The notes under the pieces are model-generated. The model did no database searches. It worked only from the letters and a program-made list of their open reading frames with translations, and was not told the origin of the DNA. From the NCBI GenBank assembly GCA_963734865.1, contig CAVTIV010000008.1, positions 620,001 through 684,000 on the forward strand: 64,000 nucleotides of DNA, given 5' to 3'. Each line of letters starts with the position of its first letter. The stretch's first letter is position 1. The stretch is from CBDCUW01 sp963734865. Its GTDB lineage: Bacteria; Planctomycetota; Planctomycetia; Pirellulales; Pirellulaceae. Positions 17,550-26,511 of the stretch are shown piece by piece. The position numbers and the translations under genes are program-made.

Positions 17550-19898
17550 ATGGTCTTCCGCTCAGCCCTGCTGATTGTCGGCTCGCTTTGCTTGGTGATC
17601 GTCGTCACTGCCGCCGAGCCACCCTTGGACGCAGAAGATGTCGAGTACTTCGAGCGCAACATTCGAACGCTGTTGAGTGAGCGATGTTTCGAATGCCATT
17701 CGTCGCAGGCGAAAACGGTCCACGGCGGACTTCGACTCGATACAGATACGGCGATCGAGCAAGGTGGCGACAGCGGACCGTTGCTGGTTGCCGGCAAGCC
17801 ACAAGAAAGTCTGTTGATCGAGGTGATTCGATATGACGGCGAAATTCAAATGCCGCCCGATGGAAAACTGTCCGACGCCGAAATCGCTGAGTTGACCGCC
17901 TGGGTCAAACGGGGTGCGCCGTTCCCGCCATCGCTCGAGCAGCCCGAACGTGCCAGCGGCCAAATCGACTTTGAAAAAGGACGAAACTTCTGGTCCTTTC
18001 AACCACTTCACCGGCACCCTCTGCCCGCGGTCTCCGATCCACAGTGGCCGCGGACGCGACTCGACGCCTTTGTGCTGGCGGCGATGCAGCGTGAAGGCTT
18101 GTCTCCCTCGCCACCGGCAGATCGCGGCACCTTGATTCGTCGACTCTATTTCGATCTGATCGGCCTGCCGCCGACGCCCGAGCAGGTGTTGGATTTTGTC
18201 AACGACGATTCGCATCACGCATACGAGCAACTCGTCGACCGGCTTTTGGATTCACCGCAGTATGGCGAAAAGTGGTCGCGATTGTGGCTGGACATGGCGC
18301 GGTACACCGACCGAACCGCGAGTTGGCTTTACCAGACTGGCCAGGCACACCTCTATCGCGACTGGGTGGCCAACGCTTTCAACGTGGACATGCCCTACGA
18401 CGATTTCGTGCGCCGGCAACTGGCGACGGATCTAATGCCGACGACCGGTCCCGATGACCTGCCGGCGCTGGGACTGGTCAGCCTTAGTCCAACGTACTGG
18501 AAAGAGCTGAAGCTGCCTTGCGAGATCATCAAGGTGATTGTCGCCGATGAGTGGGAGGAACGCGTGGATACGGTTAGCCGCACGTTTCTGGGACTGACCG
18601 TTGCTTGCGCTCGCTGCCACGATCACAAATTTGACCCGATCAGTTCCGAAGACTACTACGCGCTGGCCGGAATCTTTGCCAGTTGCCGGCAGATCGACCG
18701 ACCATTGATTTCCGATCAGCAGTACGAACCGGTCCGATTGGCGAAGGAGCAAGTTGCCAAGCTTGAAGCCGCGATCGCCGAGCTAAAGAAATCGAAGCCG
18801 CAGCCGACACAGAAACTCGAGCAACTCTCCAGCGAGATCCGCGAAATCAAAGACTCGACTCCGCAGTACGATACGCCGATGGCAAACGCGTTGTCGGAAG
18901 AGTCAATGTTTGTGGTCCGCGCGGGCGAAACAGCCCAAGACGGCACGCGACTCGAATACCGGCCCGGTGCGCAAGATTTGCCCCTGTTCATTCGCGGTAA
19001 CCCGAATCGTCCGGGACCCGTTGTCCCCCGTCGGTTTCTCACCGTACTGACCGATAACCCGCAGCCCTACCGCAATGGCAGCGGGCGTTTGGAACTGGCC
19101 GATTCGATCACTAGCGACGCCGCTCCCCTGGCCGCACGCGTCATCGTCAATCGTATCTGGCTGGCGCACTTTGGCCGCGGCATCGTCAGCACACCGAGCA
19201 ACTTTGGGTATCAGGGAGATCAGCCGACTCATCCGCAACTGCTGGACGACCTGGCCGAGAGTTTCATCGCCGGCGGTTGGTCGATCAAGAAACTGCATCG
19301 CGAGATTCTATTGTCGGCGACATGGCGGCAGTCCTCGGCATTCGATCGGCAGCGTGTCGAAATCGATCCGGAAAACCGTTGGCTGTCGCGAATGAACCGT
19401 CGCCGCTTGGAATTCGAGGCGTGGCGTGATGCGATGCTGGCCGCCAGTGGTGAATTGGATCTCCAGACCGGTGGGCCATCGATCGACCTGGAAGCCGCGA
19501 ACAATCGACGCCGCACGCTGTACAGTACCGTTCACCGTCGAGACATGTCCACAACGTTGCAGGTCCACGACTTTCCCGACCCGACGCAACACAGTCCGCA
19601 ACGGAAATCGACCGTCACGGCGTTACAGGGTCTGTACGCGCTCAACGGGCCATTGCTGGCCGCGCAGGCGCGAGCTCTGGTAGGCCGACTTGGCCGAGAA
19701 TTCGCGAATCACGATCGGCATCGAATCGAACGGGCCTATTGGTTGTTGTTTTCGCGATCTCCGACTCCGCGAGAATATGAACTCGGTCTCGTCTATTTGG
19801 GTGATGCCGACGAAGAATCAAAAGAAGAACGATCGGCGCGATGGGAGCAGTACACGCACGCGCTGCTGGCATCGAATGAATTCTTATTGATCGATTGA
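17550..19898 (+). CDS. PSD1 protein (PSCyt1-DUF1549-DUF1553)
   Basis: The protein has about 782 residues. A signal peptide (MVFRSALLIVGSLCLVIVV) is followed by a planctomycete cytochrome domain with CFECHSSQAKTVHGGLRLD and EIQMPPDGKLSDAEI. DUF1549 follows (RLDAFVLAAMQREGLSPSP, FDLIGLPPTP, a second CARCHDHKFDPI motif), then a short Lys-rich coiled segment near residue 400, and DUF1553 (RVIVNRIWLAHFGRGIV, ATWRQSS). ATG 17550 is preferred to an upstream TTG because it places the signal peptide at the N-terminus. It is exported and may bind haem through its CxxCH motifs. It is shorter than its paralogue at 9012-11892, lacking part of the linker region. The DUF1501 partner follows. Confidence 0.92.
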   Translation: MVFRSALLIVGSLCLVIVVTAAEPPLDAEDVEYFERNIRTLLSERCFECHSSQAKTVHGGLRLDTDTAIEQGGDSGPLLVAGKPQESLLIEVIRYDGEIQMPPDGKLSDAEIAELTAWVKRGAPFPPSLEQPERASGQIDFEKGRNFWSFQPLHRHPLPAVSDPQWPRTRLDAFVLAAMQREGLSPSPPADRGTLIRRLYFDLIGLPPTPEQVLDFVNDDSHHAYEQLVDRLLDSPQYGEKWSRLWLDMARYTDRTASWLYQTGQAHLYRDWVANAFNVDMPYDDFVRRQLATDLMPTTGPDDLPALGLVSLSPTYWKELKLPCEIIKVIVADEWEERVDTVSRTFLGLTVACARCHDHKFDPISSEDYYALAGIFASCRQIDRPLISDQQYEPVRLAKEQVAKLEAAIAELKKSKPQPTQKLEQLSSEIREIKDSTPQYDTPMANALSEESMFVVRAGETAQDGTRLEYRPGAQDLPLFIRGNPNRPGPVVPRRFLTVLTDNPQPYRNGSGRLELADSITSDAAPLAARVIVNRIWLAHFGRGIVSTPSNFGYQGDQPTHPQLLDDLAESFIAGGWSIKKLHREILLSATWRQSSAFDRQRVEIDPENRWLSRMNRRRLEFEAWRDAMLAASGELDLQTGGPSIDLEAANNRRRTLYSTVHRRDMSTTLQVHDFPDPTQHSPQRKSTVTALQGLYALNGPLLAAQARALVGRLGREFANHDRHRIERAYWLLFSRSPTPREYELGLVYLGDADEESKEERSARWEQYTHALLASNEFLLID

Positions 19899-19950
19899 GA
19901 TCGCCCATCCGTTGGACATCATTCAATAGCACGATGATAGAGATGATCGA

Positions 19951-21348
19951 ATGACAGACCGCCAGCCCTCGCACCCTTCACTCGACCGTCGCCGCCTGCT
20001 GCAGCATCTTGGTGGTGGAATGGGAATCATCGGTGCGGCAAGTGCATGGACATCGTCGAACCGAGTTTCGGCCGCGAATTCCGAGGCAACGGCGACCCCG
20101 CATTTTGCGCCGAAAGCCAAACGAGTGATTCACCTGTTCATGAACGGCGGACCGTTTCAAGCGGATTTGTTCGATCCCAAACCGGCGCTGCAGAAATACG
20201 CCGGGCAAAAGCCGTCGGGCGCCGATTTGTTGACCGAACGGCCAACCGGCGGCTTGCTGCCATCACCGTTTCGGTTTCATCCTAGCGGGGAAAGCGGCGT
20301 TCCAGTGAGCGAACTGCTGCCGCACCTCCGTCAGCATATCGACGATATCTGCGTGCTGCGATCGATGCACGCCGATAACCCGAATCATGGGCCCGCACTG
20401 CTGCAGATGAACAACGGCACCATCATTCCGACTCGGCCCAGCATGGGAGCTTGGTTCCTGTACGGTCTGGGAACCGAAAACCAAAACCTTCCCGGATACG
20501 TCGTGCTGTGCCCCGGACGCCCTGTCAGGTTTTCCATCTTGTGGAACAGCGGCTTTCTGCCGTCGAAGTACCAAGGGACCTACATCAATCATTCCACGAT
20601 GGAACCCGACACGATGGTTCCCCACCTGAGAAACGCTCAGTGGGATCCAAGCGTGCAGCGGCGGCAACTCGATCTGCTGCAGCAGTTGAACGCGGACCAT
20701 CGGGCAAGGCGACCGGACGATTCCGTGCTCAGCGCGAGGATCGAATCGATGGAAACGGCTTTCCGAATGCAGTTCGAGGCCGGCGAGGCGTTCGATGTGA
20801 ATCGCGAAACCAAACGGTCTCGCGAGTCTTACGGATCAGGCCATTTCGCCAATGGTTGCTTGCTTGCCCGGCGGTTGGTGGAACGGGGCGTTCGTTTTGT
20901 GCAAGTGTATTACGGCAACGGACAACCTTGGGACACGCACAGCGGTCACGACGAAAAAGTCCCAAAGCTATGTCAAGACATCGATCAGCCGATCGCGGCA
21001 TTGATCACCGACCTGAAACAACGCGGCTTGCTCGAAGACACGTTGATCGTGTGGGGTGGTGAGTTCGGACGCACACCGACATCCGAAAACGGCAACGGCC
21101 GAGACCACAATCATCACGGTTTCACGATGTGGTTGGCCGGAGGCGGGGTCAAAGGAGGCATGACCTATGGCGAGACCGACGAGTTCGGTTTCAAAGCAGC
21201 GGTGAACAAAGTCCATGTGCACGACTTGCATGCCACGATTCTGCACCTGCTCGGTCTTGACCACCAGCGTCTGACTTATCGCCACGCCGGGCGCGACTTT
21301 CGCTTGACCGACGTCTACGGCCGCGTCGTTCATGAAATCATTGCCTGA
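19951..21348 (+). CDS. DUF1501 Tat-exported protein
   Basis: The protein has 465 residues. A twin-arginine signal (DRRRLLQHLGGGMGIIGAA) precedes the DUF1501 body (KRVIHLFMNGGPFQADLFDP, WGGEFGRTPTSENGNGRDHN, TMWLAGGGVKGGMTYGETDE). It follows the PSD1 gene by about 50 bp, repeating the order seen on the other strand at 7.5-11.9 kb. The pair recurs in planctomycete sugar-degradation clusters, which suggests a joint envelope function; biochemistry is not settled. Confidence 0.93.
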   Translation: MTDRQPSHPSLDRRRLLQHLGGGMGIIGAASAWTSSNRVSAANSEATATPHFAPKAKRVIHLFMNGGPFQADLFDPKPALQKYAGQKPSGADLLTERPTGGLLPSPFRFHPSGESGVPVSELLPHLRQHIDDICVLRSMHADNPNHGPALLQMNNGTIIPTRPSMGAWFLYGLGTENQNLPGYVVLCPGRPVRFSILWNSGFLPSKYQGTYINHSTMEPDTMVPHLRNAQWDPSVQRRQLDLLQQLNADHRARRPDDSVLSARIESMETAFRMQFEAGEAFDVNRETKRSRESYGSGHFANGCLLARRLVERGVRFVQVYYGNGQPWDTHSGHDEKVPKLCQDIDQPIAALITDLKQRGLLEDTLIVWGGEFGRTPTSENGNGRDHNHHGFTMWLAGGGVKGGMTYGETDEFGFKAAVNKVHVHDLHATILHLLGLDHQRLTYRHAGRDFRLTDVYGRVVHEIIA

Positions 21349-21444
21349 AACTTGCCCGCCCGCGCGATTCAACGAGCAAACCCACCTCTCACAGCACACG
21401 ACATCCGCGGCGAAATGCGGCGATCGTGACTCAGGCGACAAACA

Positions 21445-22671
21445 ATGCCGAAAATCACTGCGATCGAAACCGCCATCCCGGCCGGGATCATGCCGAATCT
21501 GATCTTGGTCCGTGTTCACACCGAAGATGGATCCGTCGGCTGCGGTGAAACGTATTACACACCTCATGCGATCGAAGCGTTGATTCACGACTGGATGGGA
21601 CAGCGACTGCTCGGATCCGAATCGACCGACATCGAATCGCATTGGCGATTTCTATACCAGCGGTGTTCGGCATTCGGGACGCCGGGTGCCGAGATGCGAG
21701 CCCTCTCTGCGATCGACGTGGCGCTTTGGGATCTGCTCGGACAGCTCTGTGTCCAACCGGTTTGGAAGTTGCTGGGAGGTGCCGTTCAGCCACGCGTTCG
21801 CATTTACAACACGTGCGGCGGACCGGGATATGGTGCGGTCCAACGAACATCACCCGACCGATCCGAGCATCCCGGTTGGCCCGGTTACGGCGACGAAGGC
21901 GTGGCGGGTCCACTGCAAGACAACTGGACTTCCATTCACGCCGCCGGCGACTTGGCCGAGGAATTGATCGGTGAAGGCATTGCCGGCATGAAGGTCTGGC
22001 CTTTCGATCGCTATGCCCATCGCAGCGGTGGTCTGTACCTTTCCGCGATCGATATCGAAGAAGGAATGAAGCCGCTGCGCGAAATCCGCCAGCGTGTCGG
22101 GAATCAAATCGAAATCATGATCGAAGGTCACGCCTTCTTCCAACTTCCCGCGGCACTGCGACTGGCCGAAGCGCTGGCCGAGATTCGGCCGTTGTGGCTG
22201 GAAGACGTGCTGCGAGTTGACAACGTCGATACGCTCGCAAATTTTCGCCGACAATCCGGAATGCCAATCGCCGCCAGCGAAATGCTGTTGGGTCGGTCAT
22301 CGTATCTGTCGCTGCTGAGCGCCGGAGCGGTCGACTATGTGATGGTCGATCCAACCTGGGCGGGCGGCATTAGCGAAACCCGCCGAATCATCGACCTCGC
22401 TCAAGCTTACAACGTTCCGGCGACCATGCATGACTGCACCGGCCCGTTCACACTGCTGGCCGGACTCCACTGCGCCGCGGCTTCGGGGAACGTTGTTTTC
22501 CAGGAAACCGTCCGCGCTCACATTCGCACGTTTTACACCCAGTTGATCGATCGCCAGCCGACGATTGAGCATGGACATCTGCTGCTTCCATCCGATCCCG
22601 GTCTGGGGGCGTCGTTTCTGCCGGAGTTATTCCAGCCTGGACGTAACCAGTATCGTCGTAGTGAACGATAA
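21445..22671 (+). CDS. enolase-superfamily sugar-acid dehydratase (mandelate racemase group)
   Basis: The protein has 408 residues. The N-terminal capping domain (SVGCGETYYTPHAIEAL) is followed by the barrel motif ALSAIDVALWDLLG. Metal-ligand regions are IMIEGHAFF, LWLEDVLR and IAASEMLLG, and a C-terminal catalytic His is likely in TMHDCTGPF. The presence of HAFF after the first ligand resembles the mannonate/galactonate dehydratase subgroup more than racemases. It probably dehydrates an acid sugar to a 2-keto-3-deoxy acid. The next gene is a sugar-acid type transporter, which fits. No signal peptide is seen. Precise substrate unknown. Confidence 0.85.
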   Translation: MPKITAIETAIPAGIMPNLILVRVHTEDGSVGCGETYYTPHAIEALIHDWMGQRLLGSESTDIESHWRFLYQRCSAFGTPGAEMRALSAIDVALWDLLGQLCVQPVWKLLGGAVQPRVRIYNTCGGPGYGAVQRTSPDRSEHPGWPGYGDEGVAGPLQDNWTSIHAAGDLAEELIGEGIAGMKVWPFDRYAHRSGGLYLSAIDIEEGMKPLREIRQRVGNQIEIMIEGHAFFQLPAALRLAEALAEIRPLWLEDVLRVDNVDTLANFRRQSGMPIAASEMLLGRSSYLSLLSAGAVDYVMVDPTWAGGISETRRIIDLAQAYNVPATMHDCTGPFTLLAGLHCAAASGNVVFQETVRAHIRTFYTQLIDRQPTIEHGHLLLPSDPGLGASFLPELFQPGRNQYRRSER

Positions 22672-22704
22672 GACCGTTGTCGGGGGAGGCTTTCAGAAAG
22701 AATC

Positions 22705-23973
22705 GTGCCAACGAACGTTCGTTACCGAGTGATCGCAGCGACGACGCTTGCCGCGGTGATGCTGTACCTGGATCGTATCTGCATCGCCGAAATCGCCAAG
22801 CTGGAAGAATTCAAAAGCTCGCTGGGGCTCTCGGACAAGCAAACGGGGGCCGTCTTGTCCGCGTTCTTTTTTGCCTATGCGTTGGGGCAAGTGCCGGCGG
22901 GCTGGCTTTCCGACCGTTTCGGCGCACGGACGATGTTACCCCTTTACATCGCCGTCTGGTCGATTTGCACGATCCTGACCGGTCTTGCCCACGGAATCGT
23001 GATGCTGCTGGTGGCCAGGCTGATGTTCGGAATCGCCCAGGCCGGTTGCTACCCAACGGCCGGCAGCTTGATCAAACGCTGGATACCGCTGCCCCGGCGA
23101 GGCACCGCCAGCAGCATCGTCTCCTTCGGTGGGCGACTGGGAGGCGCCGTCGCCCCGATTCTGACCGCTTGGTTGCTCCGAGACTTCCTGAGTTGGCGGT
23201 GGGTGCTGACGCTGTACGGCGCCGCGGGACTTTTTGTCTCCGTTCACTTTTGGCGGGTCTTTCGCGAGACACCTTCCCAGCACCCGCACTGCAATGAAGC
23301 GGAGTGTCAATGGATCGTTGCCGGCGACAACGAACCACCGGTATCGGGCCGGCCAGCCTTTCCGCCCATTGGAACACTCGTCCGTAGCGGCACGATGTGG
23401 CTGATGTGTGCCCTGCAGTTCGGAATCAATCTTGGCTGGGTCTTTCTGGTCACCTGGCTGCCGACTTATTTGCAAGACGTCAAAGGGGTCGACCCAAAGA
23501 TTGGCGGGTTGATGTCCACGATCGTCCTGCTCGCCGGAATTGTCGGCATGTTGTGTGGCGGACCACTGACCGACTATTCCGTGCGAAGATTTGGAAGACG
23601 ATGGGGTCGCTCGCTGCCGATGGTTTTCTGCTATGCCAACGCTTTGTTGGCGTATCTATCGTGTCTTTTTCTCGATTCGACATGGGCCTTCATTGCTGCG
23701 GCTTCGACGGTCGCATTGATGACCGACATGAGTGTGCCGGGGATCTGGGCCTACATGCAGGATGTCGGCGGCAAGAACACAGCGGCGGTTTTCGGTTGGG
23801 GCAACATGTGGGGAAATCTTGGGGCCGCCACCACGCCGCTGTTGGTTCCGATCGTACTCGAAAAATGGGATCTCAACGGAGACTGGCACGAAGCGTTTCT
23901 CCTGTTCTCGGCCGGCTACCTGATCGCCGGAATCGCTGCCTTGGGAATCAACGCGGACCGCCGAATCGAGTAA
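22705..23973 (+). CDS. MFS transporter, anion:cation symporter type (hexuronate/sugar acid)
   Basis: The protein has 422 residues with about twelve membrane segments. The start is GTG at 22705. It shows the ACS-family pattern: LYLDRICIAEIA in helix 1, AFFFAYALGQVPAGWLSDRFGARTML in the loop 2-3 region, and GIAQAGCYPTAGSLIKRWIP. Members import hexuronates, glucarate, galactonate and similar acids with protons or sodium. The adjacent dehydratase supports a sugar-acid substrate. It lies 33 bp after that gene and is probably cotranscribed. Confidence 0.9.
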   Translation: MPTNVRYRVIAATTLAAVMLYLDRICIAEIAKLEEFKSSLGLSDKQTGAVLSAFFFAYALGQVPAGWLSDRFGARTMLPLYIAVWSICTILTGLAHGIVMLLVARLMFGIAQAGCYPTAGSLIKRWIPLPRRGTASSIVSFGGRLGGAVAPILTAWLLRDFLSWRWVLTLYGAAGLFVSVHFWRVFRETPSQHPHCNEAECQWIVAGDNEPPVSGRPAFPPIGTLVRSGTMWLMCALQFGINLGWVFLVTWLPTYLQDVKGVDPKIGGLMSTIVLLAGIVGMLCGGPLTDYSVRRFGRRWGRSLPMVFCYANALLAYLSCLFLDSTWAFIAAASTVALMTDMSVPGIWAYMQDVGGKNTAAVFGWGNMWGNLGAATTPLLVPIVLEKWDLNGDWHEAFLLFSAGYLIAGIAALGINADRRIE

Positions 23974-24330
23974 CAAAAACTCCGCTGCCAAACGGCTGAA
24001 AGCCTCGCATCGTCATGTTCCTTCGTGGCATAACGACCGCTTTGTGATCGGTGTTTGCTCTCCCCTTCGCCAAGCGTCGGCCAGATCGTTCACGCTTTTG
24101 CTTGTCGATGTAATCCAAATCGCGTCATCGTATCTTCCCTCACGCGCGGCAGCTTGGATCGTCGTTCTGCCAGCTTCGTTACTCGCCGGCCCCGGGCGAA
24201 CGATTTGATCGACGACGAATGCTTACTGTCGGCGAATCGGAGCTGCAGGCATTCTGCTAGAATGTGTCGCGGCGTTTGGTCCGCCCCTCCCTCCCCTTCG
24301 GCCGAATCAATCGGATGGCGTGTATTGCCC

Positions 24331-25719
24331 ATGAGACATTTCTTCCTTGTGTTCCTTGGATTGGTCTGCTGTGGCGACGCGATCCCCGATGACCTGCTGG
24401 TGCCCACCGTCGAAGGACCTTGGATCCGGATTGCCGGCAATCCCGACCTCGGTGATGACACAGGCCCGCGGCAACAACCGGTCGACTTTGCCGTCTGGCA
24501 GGCCGCCGATGGAACCTGGCAGGCATGGTCGTGCATTCGTGGCACAAAATGTGGCGGGCACACAAGGTTGTTCTACCGCTGGGAGGGACAGAGCCTGACG
24601 CAGCCGAACTGGACACCAATCGGGATCGCCATGGAATCCGACCCAACGCTCGGTGAAGATCTCGGCGGATTGCAGGCGCCGCACGTCATTCGCGAAGGCG
24701 ACCAATACCACATGTTCTACGGAGACTGGAACAATATCTGTCAGGCAGTCAGCGAAGATGGCAAAACCTTTGAGCGAGTGATTCAACCGACCGGTAAAAC
24801 GGCAATGTTTACCGAAGGACGCGGCTTCAACACTCGCGATATCATGATGCTCAAAGTCGATGACCGGTGGTATGGCTACTACACCGCTTATCCCAATGAC
24901 CAGGGAGCCGTTTACGTGCGTACAACCGACGACTTCCATAGCTGGAGTGACTCGGCGGTTGTCTCGTTCGGAGGCCTCACCGGAACAGGAAAATTCTCGT
25001 CGGAATGTCCCCACGTGGTGCAACGACACGGTCGCTTCTATCTGTTCCGCACCCAGCACTATGGAACAGATGCCATCTCGACTGTCTATCATTCGTCCGA
25101 TCCGAAAATGTTCGGCATCAATCAGGACGACCGATATCTCGCCACTCGGCTGGCGGTCGCGGCCCCCGAGATCGTGCATCACGAAGGCCAAGACTATATC
25201 GTCGCGTTGACCCCGGATCTCGATGGCCTGCAAGTTGCCCAATTGAAGTGGAGAACGAAACCATCGGTCGGCGACCCAGTGCTGTCGTTCGATGAGCAAA
25301 GCGATCGCGACAACTGGATCATCGAAACGGGCGATCTGCCAATGCCGTTTACGAATTCGAAGCGAGCCGACTTTCAGCCGCCGCAAGGTTTCTTCGTTGG
25401 CACGGCCGAACTGGACGAGAACAGCTTCGACGACAAACGAACCGGTAGCATTCGTTCGCCTGAGTTCACCGTCACCGATGCGGCCTACTTTGCCTATCTC
25501 TCAGGCGGACATCAGAACTCGCTCTACGCAGCGATCATCGACACTGCGAACGACCGTGAAGTGCTACGCATCATGAACCTTCAGGATACAAATCAGTTGC
25601 AACCCCAGTTGATCCACACCGATCAACTGATCGGTCGCCGCGTGTTCCTCCGCATCGTCGACCAGGCGCAAGAAGGTTGGGGACATATCAATTTCGGCGG
25701 CCTGTATCGAGCTGAATGA
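24331..25719 (+). CDS. secreted glycosidase-like five-bladed beta-propeller protein
   Basis: The protein has about 462 residues with a signal peptide (MRHFFLVFLGLVCCGDA). Repeats such as FAVWQAADGTWQAWSC, HVIREGDQYHMFYGDW and CPHVVQRHGRFYLFRTQ resemble blades of GH32/GH43/GH117-type propellers, each bringing an acidic residue toward the centre. A beta-sandwich-like C-terminal region follows (after about residue 310). No single catalytic set can be assigned with confidence. ATG 24331 is chosen because the long upstream extension has no conserved sequence. It may act on the sugar whose acid product is handled by the preceding dehydratase and transporter. Confidence 0.7.
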   Translation: MRHFFLVFLGLVCCGDAIPDDLLVPTVEGPWIRIAGNPDLGDDTGPRQQPVDFAVWQAADGTWQAWSCIRGTKCGGHTRLFYRWEGQSLTQPNWTPIGIAMESDPTLGEDLGGLQAPHVIREGDQYHMFYGDWNNICQAVSEDGKTFERVIQPTGKTAMFTEGRGFNTRDIMMLKVDDRWYGYYTAYPNDQGAVYVRTTDDFHSWSDSAVVSFGGLTGTGKFSSECPHVVQRHGRFYLFRTQHYGTDAISTVYHSSDPKMFGINQDDRYLATRLAVAAPEIVHHEGQDYIVALTPDLDGLQVAQLKWRTKPSVGDPVLSFDEQSDRDNWIIETGDLPMPFTNSKRADFQPPQGFFVGTAELDENSFDDKRTGSIRSPEFTVTDAAYFAYLSGGHQNSLYAAIIDTANDREVLRIMNLQDTNQLQPQLIHTDQLIGRRVFLRIVDQAQEGWGHINFGGLYRAE

Positions 25720-26511
25720 TTCCAAGATGTGAAATGTTGTGTCCGCGCTGCGATTGTCACATCGATGGCGTTACTCGTCGGATCGGGATTGTGAGGATTA
25801 CTAGCGAAGACGTTAGAATCGCTGCGGTTTCACGTCGGATGAGTTTTTGGAGAGCACGCGGTCGAGTTTTTTGACCCTTATGGCGCGTGCCCGGCTCCGT
25901 ACGCCTCTACCCTTGTGGTCAAAAAAATAGAACGAGCGATTTGGCCTGCCATTGACGTGCATTCATGGCTTGGCCAGCCCCGTTGTTCGGTCGAGATTGA
26001 TGCCAACGCTCGACACCGGTAGTGAAAAACCGAGTCAACTTCACTCTTGGGCGCAACTGCCTCCAAGCCGATTGTTGGTAATCGGTGTGATGACAGCGAG
26101 CGAGATTTCCGATTTCAAGCCGTGCGCCGATACGACCGCAGCAAGCCACCGGGATTATCCGTCGTTTCGATCTTGGCGTTCACGATACTCAAGGCGCAGT
26201 TGCTACTCTCGATGCATCCAGCCGGCAAGAATGATCACGAACAACTGCCCTGGTTGCAGAACGAACTTCATCGGCGTCTCGGCGGTCCGTCAAACCTGAG
26301 ACGATCATTGGTGTGAGGCCAATTGTAAACCTGCGTGGTCACGTCTGTGGGCGATCGCGTTTGTTGCCGTTACGGTGAGAACGGTTGCGGAAACATTGTC
26401 GACGTCGAGATGCATGACACTTCGGCTTCGATGCGTGGCTCACAAATGCTTGAACGTCGACTTTTTGTATTGTCTAATGCTCGGCTGAGTTTTTTGACCA
26501 TACCGGGCAGA
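25720..26511. other. gene-poor stretch with short repeats and a protein relic
   Basis: No intact gene is seen. GAGTTTTTTGACC occurs at 25864-25876 and again at 26487-26499, and an inverted copy of its core (GGTCAAAAAA) starts at 25916. The stretch also holds a relic homologous to sequence near 39.2 kb. Confidence 0.5.
26055..26316 (+). pseudogene. eroded protein-coding relic, homologous to 39.2 kb
   Basis: A frame encodes VRRYDRSKPPGLSVVSIL and then LLLSMHPAGKNDHEQLPWLQ. The first part aligns without gaps to ARRYEESKPPRRSVVSIS at 39256-39309. In the 76 bp I compared (26101 onward), 22 positions differ and 11 of these fall on the third codon position of this frame, which suggests the common ancestor was coding. 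I do not recognise the protein family. It may be a fragment of a mobile-element protein. Confidence 0.5.

Noticed and set aside
24055..24330. 92-residue upstream extension of the beta-propeller protein
   Set aside because: A normal signal peptide starts at ATG 24331. The upstream part is Arg/Ser-rich without conserved pattern.
25867..25926. Intrinsic terminator made by TTTTTTGACC and GGTCAAAAAA
   Set aside because: The loop is about 40 nt and there is no GC-rich stem followed by a U-run in the right order. It may be a repeat end but not a standard terminator.
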